Positions 30,268 through 38,598 of a stretch of 43,083 bases of DNA are shown in pieces. Source of the DNA: Opitutia bacterium (GTDB lineage Bacteria; Verrucomicrobiota; Verrucomicrobiia; Opitutales; T3Sed10-336); contig PXBO01000094.1 in the NCBI GenBank assembly GCA_003566885.1, forward strand, positions 1 through 43,083. Direction: 5' to 3'. Numbering within the stretch: the stretch's first letter is position 1; every line of letters begins with the position of its first letter. A program made the translations under genes and the position numbers. A model generated the notes under the pieces. The model worked only from the letters and a program-made list of their open reading frames with translations, was not told the origin of the DNA and made no database searches.

Positions 30268-31461
30268 ATGCAACCCTCCGCAACCGTTGTCGCCCCCCGC
30301 TTGAACCGGACCATTGACTACCGGGTATCTCTCGGGATTACCTTCATCGCCTTACTCTTCGGGGCATACGGGGTGATTCGTGTACTGGTCTTCAAGGAGC
30401 ACGGAGCGCTCACCAGTTATGTTCCGTGGGGGCTCTGGGTGGGCGTCTATGTCTTTCTTGTCTGGCTCGAGGTGGGAATGATTCTCACGTATTTTCTGTT
30501 GCGGCGGTTTCTTCAGATCGAGGGCCTTCGACTCCTGGCCCCGGTTGTTATGCTGGCGGCGATCTCGGCACTTATCGGTGCGCTTTTTGTCATCGGCATG
30601 GACCTCGGCCACCCGTTTCGCTTCTGGAAGGCCTACCTGCAGCCCAACTTCGGTTCCCTGATGTCCTGGATGATCTGGCTGCACACCCTGTACCTGTTCA
30701 TCCTGGTTGCCGAGTTGTTCGCCTATTTCAAGGGAAAGGACTACGTGGATCGCTGGAAGATCTACCTGAATTTTCTCACCTACATCAGCATTCCCATCGG
30801 CGTGTTGTTGATTGCAGTGATCGGAGGTCTTTTCGGGGTGGTTGCGGCGCGCCCGTTTTGGAACGCTTCCGTTTTGCCGCTCATGTTTTTCATCGCTTCG
30901 CTCGTGGCGGGGCTCGGACTCCTGATTCTTTTGCATTTAATCTTTTCTCCCACGCGGGGCACTCCCCAGTACGAGCGGACCGCAGTCCGGATGGCGCGTG
31001 TTTTCCTCGGTGCAATCATTATTGGTATGATCGCGTCTCTTGCGAACGGCCTCGTCATTGCCTACCCGAACGTGCCCGCCTACGCGGAGGGCTTGAAGCT
31101 GGTGCTCTTCGGTCCCTACTGGTGGACGATCTGGATCGTTCACCTCGCGATCGGAGTGCTCGTTCCTCTCATCCTCCTGGGGCTATGGCGGACGCGCCTG
31201 TGGGCCATCTGGGCGGCCTCGATCTGCTATCTTGTGGGTTTCACCATGGTGCCGGTGAATATCATCATCCCGGGGCTGGCCTACCCCATGCCGACAATGG
31301 AGGGGATCAAGGAAGCCTTTCATCACCCGAAACTGACCTTCGATTATGCGCCGATGTTCATGGAATGGCAGGTGGTGGTCTTTGCGGTGGGGCTTTCGCT
31401 CTTAATCTTCACCGTGGGATACCGCTACATCGTAGAACCTTATCTGAGAGAACACCATTGA
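30268..31461 (+). CDS. NrfD/PsrC-family membrane subunit, TtrC-like
   Basis: A 397-residue membrane protein with about ten hydrophobic helices, of the NrfD/polysulfide reductase family that exchanges electrons with the quinone pool. Family-like features are TSYVPWGLWVGVYVFLVW, GMDLGHPFRFWKAY and FGSLMSWMIWLHTLY. The HPFRFW region is near the expected quinone-binding side. At 397 residues it is longer than TtrC (about 340, from memory). It lies between the ferredoxin and molybdenum subunit genes, giving the complex its membrane anchor. Confidence 0.87.
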   Translation: MQPSATVVAPRLNRTIDYRVSLGITFIALLFGAYGVIRVLVFKEHGALTSYVPWGLWVGVYVFLVWLEVGMILTYFLLRRFLQIEGLRLLAPVVMLAAISALIGALFVIGMDLGHPFRFWKAYLQPNFGSLMSWMIWLHTLYLFILVAELFAYFKGKDYVDRWKIYLNFLTYISIPIGVLLIAVIGGLFGVVAARPFWNASVLPLMFFIASLVAGLGLLILLHLIFSPTRGTPQYERTAVRMARVFLGAIIIGMIASLANGLVIAYPNVPAYAEGLKLVLFGPYWWTIWIVHLAIGVLVPLILLGLWRTRLWAIWAASICYLVGFTMVPVNIIIPGLAYPMPTMEGIKEAFHHPKLTFDYAPMFMEWQVVVFAVGLSLLIFTVGYRYIVEPYLREHH

Positions 31462-31522
31462 GGAAAATTGAAGGCAACGGTTCCGCCGATCACGGATCGG
31501 ATCCATCGAGTCAGGAAAGAAA

Positions 31523-34500
31523 ATGAACGAGACGCAAGCAAAGCCATCGAATCTCTCCCGAAGACAGTTTCTCAAATCCAGCGCGCTGGTGGGTGGATGC
31601 GCGGCTTTGGCGACCGCTTGTCAAAGGGCGGAAGATCTCGCATCGAGGGCGGAGGCCGGGACGTTGCCGTCCGGGGATTTCTACGATCTGGCGAGACCGG
31701 AAAACATTATCTACACGACCTGCATGAACTGCAACACGGGTTGCGGGATCAAGGCGAAGATCGTCGACGGGGTCATGATCAAAATCGACGGCAATCCGTA
31801 CAGCCCGTGGACCATGACCCCTCACCTCCGGTACCGTCACAGTCCCGCCGATCCTGTGATCGCGGCGCTCGATGGCGCCATTTGCCCCAAAGGGCAGGCC
31901 GGCATCCAGACCCTCTACGACCCCTACCGTATCCGTAAAGTTCTTAAACGGATCGGCAAACGCGGGGAAGGGAAATGGAAAAGCATTCCTTTCGAACAGG
32001 CGATTTCTGAAATCGTCGACGGCGGGAAGTTGTTTGCCGATGTTCCCGGAGAAGAATCGCGTGAAGTGGAGGGGCTCGACAGAATATGTGCGGTGCGCGA
32101 CCCCGCGCTCATGTCGCGACTGAGAGCGGACGCGGCCAGAGTCACGGCTGGCGATATGACGGTGGTCGCTTTCAAGGAAGCCCATCGGGATCACCTGCAC
32201 CTCCTCATCGACCCTGAGCACCCCGACCTCGGACCACGAAACAACCAGCTTGTTTTTAACTGGGGACGCATGAAAGCGGGTCGCAGCCAGTTCGTGCAAC
32301 GCTTCATCAGTGATTCTTTTGGGACGATCAACCGCATCGGCCACACCACGGTTTGCCAGGGCTCGCTTTACTTTGCCTGCCGCGCCATGAGCGAACAATA
32401 TGTCAACGGCGAATGGACGGGAGGCCGTAAGTTTTATTGGCAGGCCGACCTTCGGAATGCCGAGTTTGTCATTTTCGCCGGTTCGAATGCGTTTGAGGGA
32501 GGCTACGGCCCCCCGCTGCGCACGCCGAAGATCACCACCGGCCTCACGGAGCGCCGGCTGAAGTTCGCCGTTGTCGATCCGCGCATGGGGAAGCTGGGCG
32601 GCAGGGCCTGGAAGTGGGTCCCGGCCAAGCCGGGCAGCGAGACCGCCCTCGCCCTGGCCATGATCCGGTGGATCATCGAGAATGAACGCTGCGACGAGCG
32701 CTACCTTTCCGCCGCGAACAAGGCGGCTTCCGACGCGATCGGCGAACCGAACTGGAGCAATGCGACCTGGCTGGTGAAGGTCGGCGCGGATGGTGAGCCC
32801 GGAGACTTTCTCCGCGTGGGCGATCTGCCGGAAGAGCAACGTCCGTCGGGCGAGACCGATCGTTTTCTTGTTCTACGCGAGGGCCGTCTCCACGCGGTGA
32901 ATCCGGATGATACGGAAAACCCCATCACCGGAGAACTACTGGTCGACACCACGGTCGACGGGATTCCCGTCAAGAGCAGCATGCAGCTGCTCTACGAATC
33001 CTCTTGCGAGCATGACCTCGAGGGTTGGGCCGAGATCTGCGGCATCCGCACGCGCGACATCATCGATCTCGCCCGCGAGTTCACCAGTCACGGAAAGAAG
33101 GCGGCGGCCGATGTTCACCGCGGGGTCTCGCAACACACCAACGGCTACCTGGCGGTGGCGGCGTGGATGAGCCTCAACATGCTGGTGGGCAATTTCGGAT
33201 GGAAGGGCGGGATGATCGAATCGTCCACTTTCAACGCGACCGGGACCGGCGCCGGACAGCCCTATCCGGTAAACAACATGCACCCGGGAAAACTTAACCC
33301 TTTTGGCATACCGATCATTCGCGACCGCGTCGAATATGAGAAGTCCACGCTCTTCGAGGGTTATCCTTCCAAACGCCCCTGGTATCCGATCGCCGACAGC
33401 ATTTACCAGGAGGTCATTCCCTCCGCGGGCGATGCCTACCCGTACTCGATCAAAGCCCTGATCCTCTACATGGGCGCGCCCAATTACGCGCTTCCGGCCG
33501 GCAACGAACTGAACAAAATCCTTTCGGACACCAAAAAGATTCCGCTTTTCATTTCGAACGACATCACCATCGGAGCGACCTCGGCATACGCGGATTACAT
33601 CTTTCCCGATGGCACCTACTTCGAGCGATGGGAGTTCCACGGCTCGCACGGCTCGGTGGCCCAGAAAGTCCAGCCCGTGCGCACCCCGGTCGTCACCCCC
33701 CTGGTCGAGACGTGCCGGGTGTTCGGCGAGGAAATGTCCCTCTCGCTCGAATCCATGATGATGGGCTTTGCCGAGAAAATGCAATTGAGCGGCTTCGGCC
33801 CCGACGGCTTTGGAAACGGCATGCCGTTTACCCACCCCGACCATTATTACTTGAAAATGGTGGCCAACATCGCCGCGGACGGAAGCCCGGTACCCGACGC
33901 CGGCGAACGGGAGGAAGCGGTCTTTCGAAGCTCCCGGCGTCACATTGCCGCGAATACATTCGATGAAACCCGCTGGCGGGAAGCTGTCGGCGAGGAGTGG
34001 TGGAAGAAGGTGGTTTACGTGCTGAACCGCGGTGGTCGCTTCCAGGATTACCCGGACACCTACCGGGGCGAACAACTGACCAACGCCTACGCCCGGTTGG
34101 TGAACCTTTACTGCGAGAAAACCGCTCGCTTCCGCAACAGCATGACCGGCAAACGGTACGACGGCATTCCCCGGCACTACCCGGTTCTCGACAGCCTTGG
34201 TCAACCTTTGCCTGAATCCGAGGAGGAATATCCGCTGCTCCTCAGCACCTACCGCCAAAGCGTGCAGACGAAATCCCGCACGAATTCCGCTTATTGGTTG
34301 CTGGCCGTCGTTCCGGAAAACGCCATACTGATGAACCGGTTAACCGCGGAATCGTCCCGGTTGAAAACCGGCGACGAGGTGATCATCAAGAGCGCATCCA
34401 ATCCCGATGGCGTCTGGGATCTCGGGGAACTCGGCATGCGCGAGGTCAAAGGCAAAATCAAGGTCGTCGAGGGTATGCGTCCCGGCGTTGTGACCTTCTC

Positions 34501-34708
34501 GCTGGGCTTCGGCCAGTGGGGCAACGGCGCGAGGGACATGTCGGTCGACGGCGACACCATCCGGGGCGACGAACGGCGCGGTCGCGGCATCAACGCCAAC
34601 GCCGTTATGCGCGTCGATCCCTTCCTCAAGAATACCGCGCTTTCCGATCCCATCGGCGCCAGCGTCGTTTTCTACGACACTCGCGTCCGTCTCGAACGCG
34701 CCGGGTGA
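31523..34708 (+). CDS. Molybdopterin oxidoreductase catalytic subunit, TtrA/SrdA-like
   Basis: A 1061-residue Mo-bis-PGD enzyme of the DMSO reductase family. A Tat signal is present (SRRQFLKSSALVGGC). The FeS0 cluster cysteines are Cys67, Cys70, Cys74 and Cys121, with an unusually wide 46-residue spacing before the last. Residues 225-290 (DPEHPDLGPRNNQLVF, SDSFGTINRIGHTTVC) closely resemble TtrA, where DPxxPxLGPRxNQL is followed by NSFGTxN. Cys278 is the likely Mo ligand. AGGAAAG precedes the ATG. Tetrathionate is the best guess as substrate, but related SrdA reduces selenate. Arsenate is possible given the neighbours, though ArrA/ArxA similarity looks weaker. Confidence 0.82.
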   Translation: MNETQAKPSNLSRRQFLKSSALVGGCAALATACQRAEDLASRAEAGTLPSGDFYDLARPENIIYTTCMNCNTGCGIKAKIVDGVMIKIDGNPYSPWTMTPHLRYRHSPADPVIAALDGAICPKGQAGIQTLYDPYRIRKVLKRIGKRGEGKWKSIPFEQAISEIVDGGKLFADVPGEESREVEGLDRICAVRDPALMSRLRADAARVTAGDMTVVAFKEAHRDHLHLLIDPEHPDLGPRNNQLVFNWGRMKAGRSQFVQRFISDSFGTINRIGHTTVCQGSLYFACRAMSEQYVNGEWTGGRKFYWQADLRNAEFVIFAGSNAFEGGYGPPLRTPKITTGLTERRLKFAVVDPRMGKLGGRAWKWVPAKPGSETALALAMIRWIIENERCDERYLSAANKAASDAIGEPNWSNATWLVKVGADGEPGDFLRVGDLPEEQRPSGETDRFLVLREGRLHAVNPDDTENPITGELLVDTTVDGIPVKSSMQLLYESSCEHDLEGWAEICGIRTRDIIDLAREFTSHGKKAAADVHRGVSQHTNGYLAVAAWMSLNMLVGNFGWKGGMIESSTFNATGTGAGQPYPVNNMHPGKLNPFGIPIIRDRVEYEKSTLFEGYPSKRPWYPIADSIYQEVIPSAGDAYPYSIKALILYMGAPNYALPAGNELNKILSDTKKIPLFISNDITIGATSAYADYIFPDGTYFERWEFHGSHGSVAQKVQPVRTPVVTPLVETCRVFGEEMSLSLESMMMGFAEKMQLSGFGPDGFGNGMPFTHPDHYYLKMVANIAADGSPVPDAGEREEAVFRSSRRHIAANTFDETRWREAVGEEWWKKVVYVLNRGGRFQDYPDTYRGEQLTNAYARLVNLYCEKTARFRNSMTGKRYDGIPRHYPVLDSLGQPLPESEEEYPLLLSTYRQSVQTKSRTNSAYWLLAVVPENAILMNRLTAESSRLKTGDEVIIKSASNPDGVWDLGELGMREVKGKIKVVEGMRPGVVTFSLGFGQWGNGARDMSVDGDTIRGDERRGRGINANAVMRVDPFLKNTALSDPIGASVVFYDTRVRLERAG

Positions 34709-34962
34709 GGGACGGGATTGAGTCCTTCGCTTCTACGCCTTTCGACCGCCAAAATAAGGGATCATCTTAGGCCCCGACCGCTGAGGTAAGGCGTTTGCTC
34801 CCCTTTGGTCGCAAGGCGGGCATCCGTGACCAATGAGAAAATTCTTCGATAAAAGGTCAATCAGCCGGGAAAGATCGCCATCAAGGTCAATGCTTCCAAA
34901 CGGGCCTGAGTTCGTTACGCTAATTCTGAATCAATTTTCCACTCTCGATTCTCAACTCTCCG

Positions 34963-35688
34963 ATGGACATCACATGGCTCGTACTCTTGTTGTTGCTGAT
35001 CGCGGTGCTTTACGCCGCGGTCGGTCATGGCGGCGCGTCGGGGTACCTGGCGGTCATGGCCCTGGCGAGTTTCGATCCGGCGGTGATGAAGCCGACGGCG
35101 CTGACGTTGAACCTGATTGTTTCGCTGGTGGCGACGGCGATGTTTTTTTGGAAAGGGCACTTTCGCTGGAAACTCTTCTGGCCGTTTGCGCTGGTGGCCG
35201 TTCCCTTTGCGTTTATCGGCGGCGGCTGGCAGGTGCGAAACGAGGTCTTTCATCTGCTCGTGGCGGGAGCGCTGGTGTTTGCGATCGTCCGCCTTCTTTT
35301 GCCGGGAACGCCCGACCGTGAATTGCGACGCCCGCCGTGGTGGGCGATCCTTCTGTCGGCCTCCACCATCGGGCTCGTTTCCGGCCTGATCGGAGTGGGC
35401 GGGGGGATATTCCTCACACCGCTCCTCCTGGTCTTCGGCTGGGCCCGACCCGCGACCGCGGCGGCCGTCTCCGCGCCGTTCATCTTTGTCAATTCCGCCG
35501 CCGGTCTCCTCGGCCATGGGAGCGCCGTGGCGAACCTGCCGTCCTATTGGCCGCTGCTCGCTTGCGCCGTGCTGGCCGGCGGCATCATCGGCGCGCGGTG
35601 GGGAAGCGCGATCGCCCGTCCGGTGCTCTTGCGCCGCGCGCTGGCGGGTGTCCTCGTTGTTGCCACCGTGAAAATGCTCGTGCTGTAA
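34963..35688 (+). CDS. TauE/SafE (TSUP) family anion exporter
   Basis: A 241-residue membrane protein with about eight helices. YAAVGHGGASGYLAVMAL at the N-terminus and VSGLIGVGGGIFLTPLLL in the second half are the paired TSUP repeats. The family exports sulfite, sulfoacetate and other organosulfur anions. It lies 254 bases downstream of the TtrA-like gene on the same strand. That suits removal of a sulfur product, but other cargo is possible. The leader before the ATG is C/T-rich with no Shine-Dalgarno. The 254-base gap itself holds no gene I can identify. Confidence 0.82.
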   Translation: MDITWLVLLLLLIAVLYAAVGHGGASGYLAVMALASFDPAVMKPTALTLNLIVSLVATAMFFWKGHFRWKLFWPFALVAVPFAFIGGGWQVRNEVFHLLVAGALVFAIVRLLLPGTPDRELRRPPWWAILLSASTIGLVSGLIGVGGGIFLTPLLLVFGWARPATAAAVSAPFIFVNSAAGLLGHGSAVANLPSYWPLLACAVLAGGIIGARWGSAIARPVLLRRALAGVLVVATVKMLVL

Positions 35689-35763
35689 TGACTTTTCCGT
35701 GCACTGCGTAGAAGGGGTTTTTGAAATCATCGATGCATTGAACCCGAATTTTGAATACATACA

Positions 35764-35907
35764 ATGAATACGCCGGTTTCTCATCTTGATAACAAAGGCA
35801 ACGCCCGAATGGTGGATGTCAGCGGGAAACCGGTGCAGCACCGGAGAGCGGTCGCTTCCGGTTGCCTCGATTGCGCTCCCGAAACCCGAAGATCCTTTCT
35901 TCTCTGA
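35764..35907 (+). pseudogene. Truncated moaC (cyclic pyranopterin monophosphate synthase) N-terminus
   Basis: A 47-codon frame reads MNTPVSHLDNKGNARMVDVS then GKPVQHRRAVASG. This is the conserved MoaC start (SHxDxxGxxxMVDVSxKPxxxRxAxAxG). After codon 33 the similarity stops; the frame continues with CLDCAPE and ends at TGA (35905-35907). MoaC is normally about 160 residues, so the catalytic C-terminal part is missing. The break runs into a hairpin repeat (ACGGAGG at 35907-35913 with CCTCCGT at 35934-35940). It lies close to the molybdenum enzyme operon. A functional short product is very unlikely. Confidence 0.8.
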
Positions 35908-35950
35908 CGGAGGCACAGAGCACATAAAGAAAACCTCCGTGCCTTGGTGA
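35907..35950. repeat. Intergenic hairpin (CGGAGGCACAGAG type)
   Basis: ACGGAGG (35907-35913) and CCTCCGT (35934-35940) are inverted, with CACAGAGCACATAAAG between them. The sequence resembles the CTCTGTGCCTCCGTG-type filler repeats I have seen between genes of large Verrucomicrobiota and Planctomycetes genomes (recalled, not checked). It directly follows the moaC fragment. The rest of the 35.9-36.2 kb gap holds only the next repeat. Confidence 0.4.
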
Positions 35951-36040
35951 TATCATGCCTTTTTTCCGTATACCGAGCGGCACCGATTTGCTCATTCGAC
36001 CACTCTCCCCATCGGGGGTTGAAGAACGGTGCAAGATTTT

Positions 36041-36165
36041 CTGGAGGGCCATGCTCCCGCATGGCCGCAAACCGTGCCGGACTGAAACGACGGCGGGTTC
36101 CGGTTCGCACGCACCAAACGTCAGACACACCGGACCCCGCTGCGGCGCGGGAGCGCCGCCCTCCA
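36041..36165. repeat. GC-rich inverted element (CTGGAGGGC...GCTCC family), copy 3
   Basis: CTGGAGGGCCATGCTCCCGC at 36041 is matched by the inverted arm ending GCCGCCCTCCAG at 36165, about 100 bases later. Both arms resemble those at 3502-3553 and 22002. The element sits just beyond the stop of a minus-strand membrane protein gene. Confidence 0.55.
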
Positions 36166-36205
36166 GATACCTTTTTGGTACCGGCTGGGTCGGGTTGGGA
36201 AGATC

Positions 36206-36859
36206 TCAGCGGTTCCGAAATCGAAACGGTGTTCCCGGATTGCTGGAGCGACTTGTGCCGGTTTGTCGCCAAAAAAAGAGGGCGCCAAAGAAAAAGCAGA
36301 GCGTGGCCACGAGTTGGAGGGTTTCCTCGAAATAGAGGGCGGTTTCAGTGGCAATCGGAAAAATCTCTTTGTCGAAGACCCAGGATACCCCGTACAGGAG
36401 TATGCCCGCGAAAACAAAACGGCTTCCCGGATCCAGGAGCAACCGTGCGCGATCCAGCCAGAGATGTCTGCGGTTGAACGCCAGGACGATCCCGTGCAGA
36501 ACCCATAGGAGAACGATAACCGAACGAAATATCACTTCGATGGCGGGCCAGAAGCCTTGGGGGCCAAGTTGGTCGACATCTACTTCGCGGGCGAAAAGGG
36601 TTAGGCACAGCAATGCGAGCGTGATGTGGTATAGAGCAATGGACCGCTCGGAACGATTCAGGTGTCTTCCCCTGTAACCGTGGATGAACGCGGCAAGAAG
36701 GAGCAGGATGGCTTGAGCCCATTCGACAATGTGTCCTTCGTCCATCACCCCCGGAACATTCCGCCAGAGCAGGAAGGTCACGATCGGAGCGGTGACCAGG
36801 GAAGAAACGATGATAATTCCGGGGACCAGGTTTGGCGTGGACGTGTGGCGATGTGGCAT
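36206..36859 (-). CDS. Hypothetical six- or seven-helix membrane protein
   Basis: A 217-residue membrane protein. Helices are visible as GIIIVSSLVTAPIVTFLLW, AQAILLLLAAFIHGY, ALYHITLALLCLTLFA, VIFRSVIVLLWVLHGIVLA, FVFAGILLYGVSWVF and LQLVATLCFFFGALFFW. Charged positions REVDVD and YFEETLQ near membrane edges recall acidic motifs in uncharacterised families, but I cannot name one. The start at MPHRHTST is set by the first helix; the frame remains open upstream through the arsC remnant, which is why a longer call would be wrong. No operon partner is evident. Confidence 0.6.
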   Translation of the reverse strand: MPHRHTSTPNLVPGIIIVSSLVTAPIVTFLLWRNVPGVMDEGHIVEWAQAILLLLAAFIHGYRGRHLNRSERSIALYHITLALLCLTLFAREVDVDQLGPQGFWPAIEVIFRSVIVLLWVLHGIVLAFNRRHLWLDRARLLLDPGSRFVFAGILLYGVSWVFDKEIFPIATETALYFEETLQLVATLCFFFGALFFWRQTGTSRSSNPGTPFRFRNR

Positions 36860-36956
36860 ATTTGATGGATCCTGGTCCGACTGATAGCCGGTATTGGAGG
36901 ATGCAAGCGTTTCTATCGTCGTGACCAATGCCAACGAAAAAATCCCGGCGCCATGC

Positions 36957-37056
36957 CGAGGTCCCTGACCTTTTGCGGAACTCCGACGTGATTGCCTCGG
37001 CGGCGCCGTTGTCGTGGCGGGCGAATCCCCAGTGATGAATTTGGACCGGGTAATAG
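36957..37056 (-). pseudogene. Decayed arsC fragment (arsenate reductase remnant)
   Basis: Read on the minus strand, PVQIHHWGF is followed by GAAEAITSEFRK and, after a frameshift, KVRDL. The intact ArsC at 40030-40497 reads [28 protein letters not shown] over the same stretch. The block TCACTGGGGATTCG is identical in both. At least two frame changes and stop codons break the copy, and no N-terminal CxxxxxCR loop is present. It is therefore a dead C-terminal piece. It lies beside the nucleoside phosphorylase gene, about 3 kb from the live arsC. Confidence 0.75.
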
Positions 37057-37161
37057 GCGGTTTTTCCAATTTTACCGGGAATATTTTGCCAATGGGTCCG
37101 TCATGATTCCCTTTGAGTTGTCCGGTTTGAGTTTTTTGATCCAGACAGCATTATCTTGCGT

Positions 37162-37938
37162 ATGTTTGCTTTTATTACCGGTTCCGGTTTTTACGATTAT
37201 CCCGGCCTGAAAAGGGTTCGGGTCGAAACGCGTTTTGGTGAGGCGACAGTCCTTTCGGGACGTGCCGGCGGTCGCGAGGCATTGGTGCTTCCGCGGCACG
37301 GTGACAATCACGAGCGTCTGCCGCACCATATCAACCATCGCGCACACTTGTTGGCGCTAAAGGAAGCGGGGGCGACGGCGGTGGTTTCACTTTCCGTCTG
37401 TGGTCTGCTGCGGGGGGACTGGCCGCTGGCCCGTCCGCTTCTGGCGGATGACCTGTACTTTCCCGAGAACCGGCTTCCGGGCGGCGAGCCCTGCACGGTA
37501 TTTGATCGGGCCGGCGCTCCGGACCGGGGTCACCTGCTGGCCTCGAGCTTCTTTCACTCCGGTGTTACCGAGCGTATCGAGGCTCTGGCCGGCGAACTTT
37601 TTGAAGATCCACGGCGCGGGATCTATGGGTCGGTTTTGGGACCCCGTTTCAACAGCGCGGCGGAGATTAGGGCGCTGGCACATGCTGCCGGGGTGGATTT
37701 TATTTCCCAGACTTGTGGTCCGGAAGCCGTTCTCGCCAACGAGCTGGAATTGCCTTATGCCTTGGTGGGTTTCGGCGTGGATTATGCCAACGGCGTTGGC
37801 GAGACACCGACTCCCGTAGAGACTCTCCGAAAGAATCTGGGCCGAGCGAATGCGTTTTTCACGGAAGTGATTGAGCGCCTGGTCGAACCGGACGAAGGGT
37901 TTTCGTTTGAGAATTTCATCTACCGGTTTGAGTCGTAG
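37162..37938 (+). CDS. MTAP-type purine nucleoside phosphorylase
   Basis: A 258-residue phosphorylase cleaving the glycosidic bond of a purine nucleoside or methylthioadenosine with phosphate. TGSGFYDYPGL is the N-terminal phosphate loop. PRHGDNHERLPHHINHRAHL is the RHGxxHxxPPHxINxRAN block of MTAP/PNP. The later ISQTCGPEAVLANELELPYA and the GFGVDYANG region are in the place of the purine-binding site. An upstream in-frame TTG gives no better start than this ATG. It is convergent with the glycosyltransferase gene, 12 bases apart. In arsenosugar clusters a similar enzyme is proposed to remove adenine from the arsenical nucleoside. Confidence 0.85.
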   Translation: MFAFITGSGFYDYPGLKRVRVETRFGEATVLSGRAGGREALVLPRHGDNHERLPHHINHRAHLLALKEAGATAVVSLSVCGLLRGDWPLARPLLADDLYFPENRLPGGEPCTVFDRAGAPDRGHLLASSFFHSGVTERIEALAGELFEDPRRGIYGSVLGPRFNSAAEIRALAHAAGVDFISQTCGPEAVLANELELPYALVGFGVDYANGVGETPTPVETLRKNLGRANAFFTEVIERLVEPDEGFSFENFIYRFES

Positions 37939-37950
37939 ATGAAAGTGGGA

Positions 37951-38598
37951 TCAAAGGGATTTCTGTTTGACCCCGCGATTTCCGAGGAGCAGGTCCGCCA
38001 GAACCGGACGGCTGCGGCGAAGTGACGAGATATCGTCGATGTCTTCTTTAACATTCAGGAGGGCGGTTTGCAGCCCGGCTTGTTTGGCTCGGTCCAGCGA
38101 TTGTTTTAGAACCTCCGAGGTACTCCAGGGGATCTGCCGGAAAAGTTCGGGCGCGTGACGCTTAAGGGCGAGCAGGTAGTAGCCGCCGTCCCGCGCCGGA
38201 CCGAACACGGCATCGCAGCCGGAGGTCAGGGAGTCGAGGGCGGCGTAAAAGTCTTCGGAATCGAGATCCGGGCAATCGGCGCCGATCAGAAAGACCGGTT
38301 CGGTTCCCCTGCGAAAGGCGTTCGCCGAGGCGGCGGACAGACGGGCGCCCAGGTCGCCCTCGACCTGCGGAAGGTACCGATCCGCTCCGTGAATCCACGC
38401 GCGAATCCGGTCCTCCGCTTCAGCCGGGGCAAAGTGGATTTCCACCGGCCAGCCGGGGGGAAGGGCGGCAACCTGCCGCTCGACCAGGGAGCAAAAAACG
38501 GCGCAGGCGGCACTGTCCCCGACGTCCCTGGCCAGGCGGGTTTTGACATAGCCCGGGACCGGGCTCTTAAGGAATAGCAGGACGGAGGGAACTGGCAT
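37951..38598 (-). CDS. DUF2064 glycosyltransferase (rSAM/selenodomain-associated transferase 1 type)
   Basis: A 215-residue GT-A-like protein. PSVLLFLKSPVPGYVKTRLA is the usual start of DUF2064 proteins. LIGADCPDLDSEDF gives the acidic nucleotide-sugar site, and DAVFGPARDGGYYLLAL is the other key block. The family (TIGR04282 from memory) is found beside radical-SAM genes, including the arsenosugar gene arsS. The start at MPVPSVLL is chosen from that motif. The same frame is open for 113 codons upstream with no known domain. It follows acr3 on the same strand after 362 bases. Confidence 0.85.
   Translation of the reverse strand: MPVPSVLLFLKSPVPGYVKTRLARDVGDSAACAVFCSLVERQVAALPPGWPVEIHFAPAEAEDRIRAWIHGADRYLPQVEGDLGARLSAASANAFRRGTEPVFLIGADCPDLDSEDFYAALDSLTSGCDAVFGPARDGGYYLLALKRHAPELFRQIPWSTSEVLKQSLDRAKQAGLQTALLNVKEDIDDISSLRRSRPVLADLLLGNRGVKQKSL

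Noticed and set aside
31523-34708. Call as arsenate reductase ArrA or arsenite oxidase ArxA because of the nearby ars genes
   Set aside because: The B-C-A gene order, the wide FeS0 spacing and the DPEHPDLGPRNNQL/SDSFGT blocks fit TtrA/SrdA better. The arsenic genes are a separate, oppositely oriented operon. Arsenic chemistry is not excluded.
34735-34921. Minus-strand open stretch containing FLIGHGCPPCDQRGANA in the gap after the TtrA-like gene
   Set aside because: It has no start codon in a sensible place and no family I know; it is kept only as a possible remnant, too weak to list.
35764-35907. A functional short MoaC-like peptide
   Set aside because: MoaC catalysis needs the C-terminal two-thirds, which is absent. 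The 14 residues after the similarity ends look like chance translation.
36860-37069. Longer N-terminus for the membrane protein at 36206-36859
   Set aside because: The 70 extra codons run through the arsC remnant in a different frame and have no hydrophobic or conserved character.
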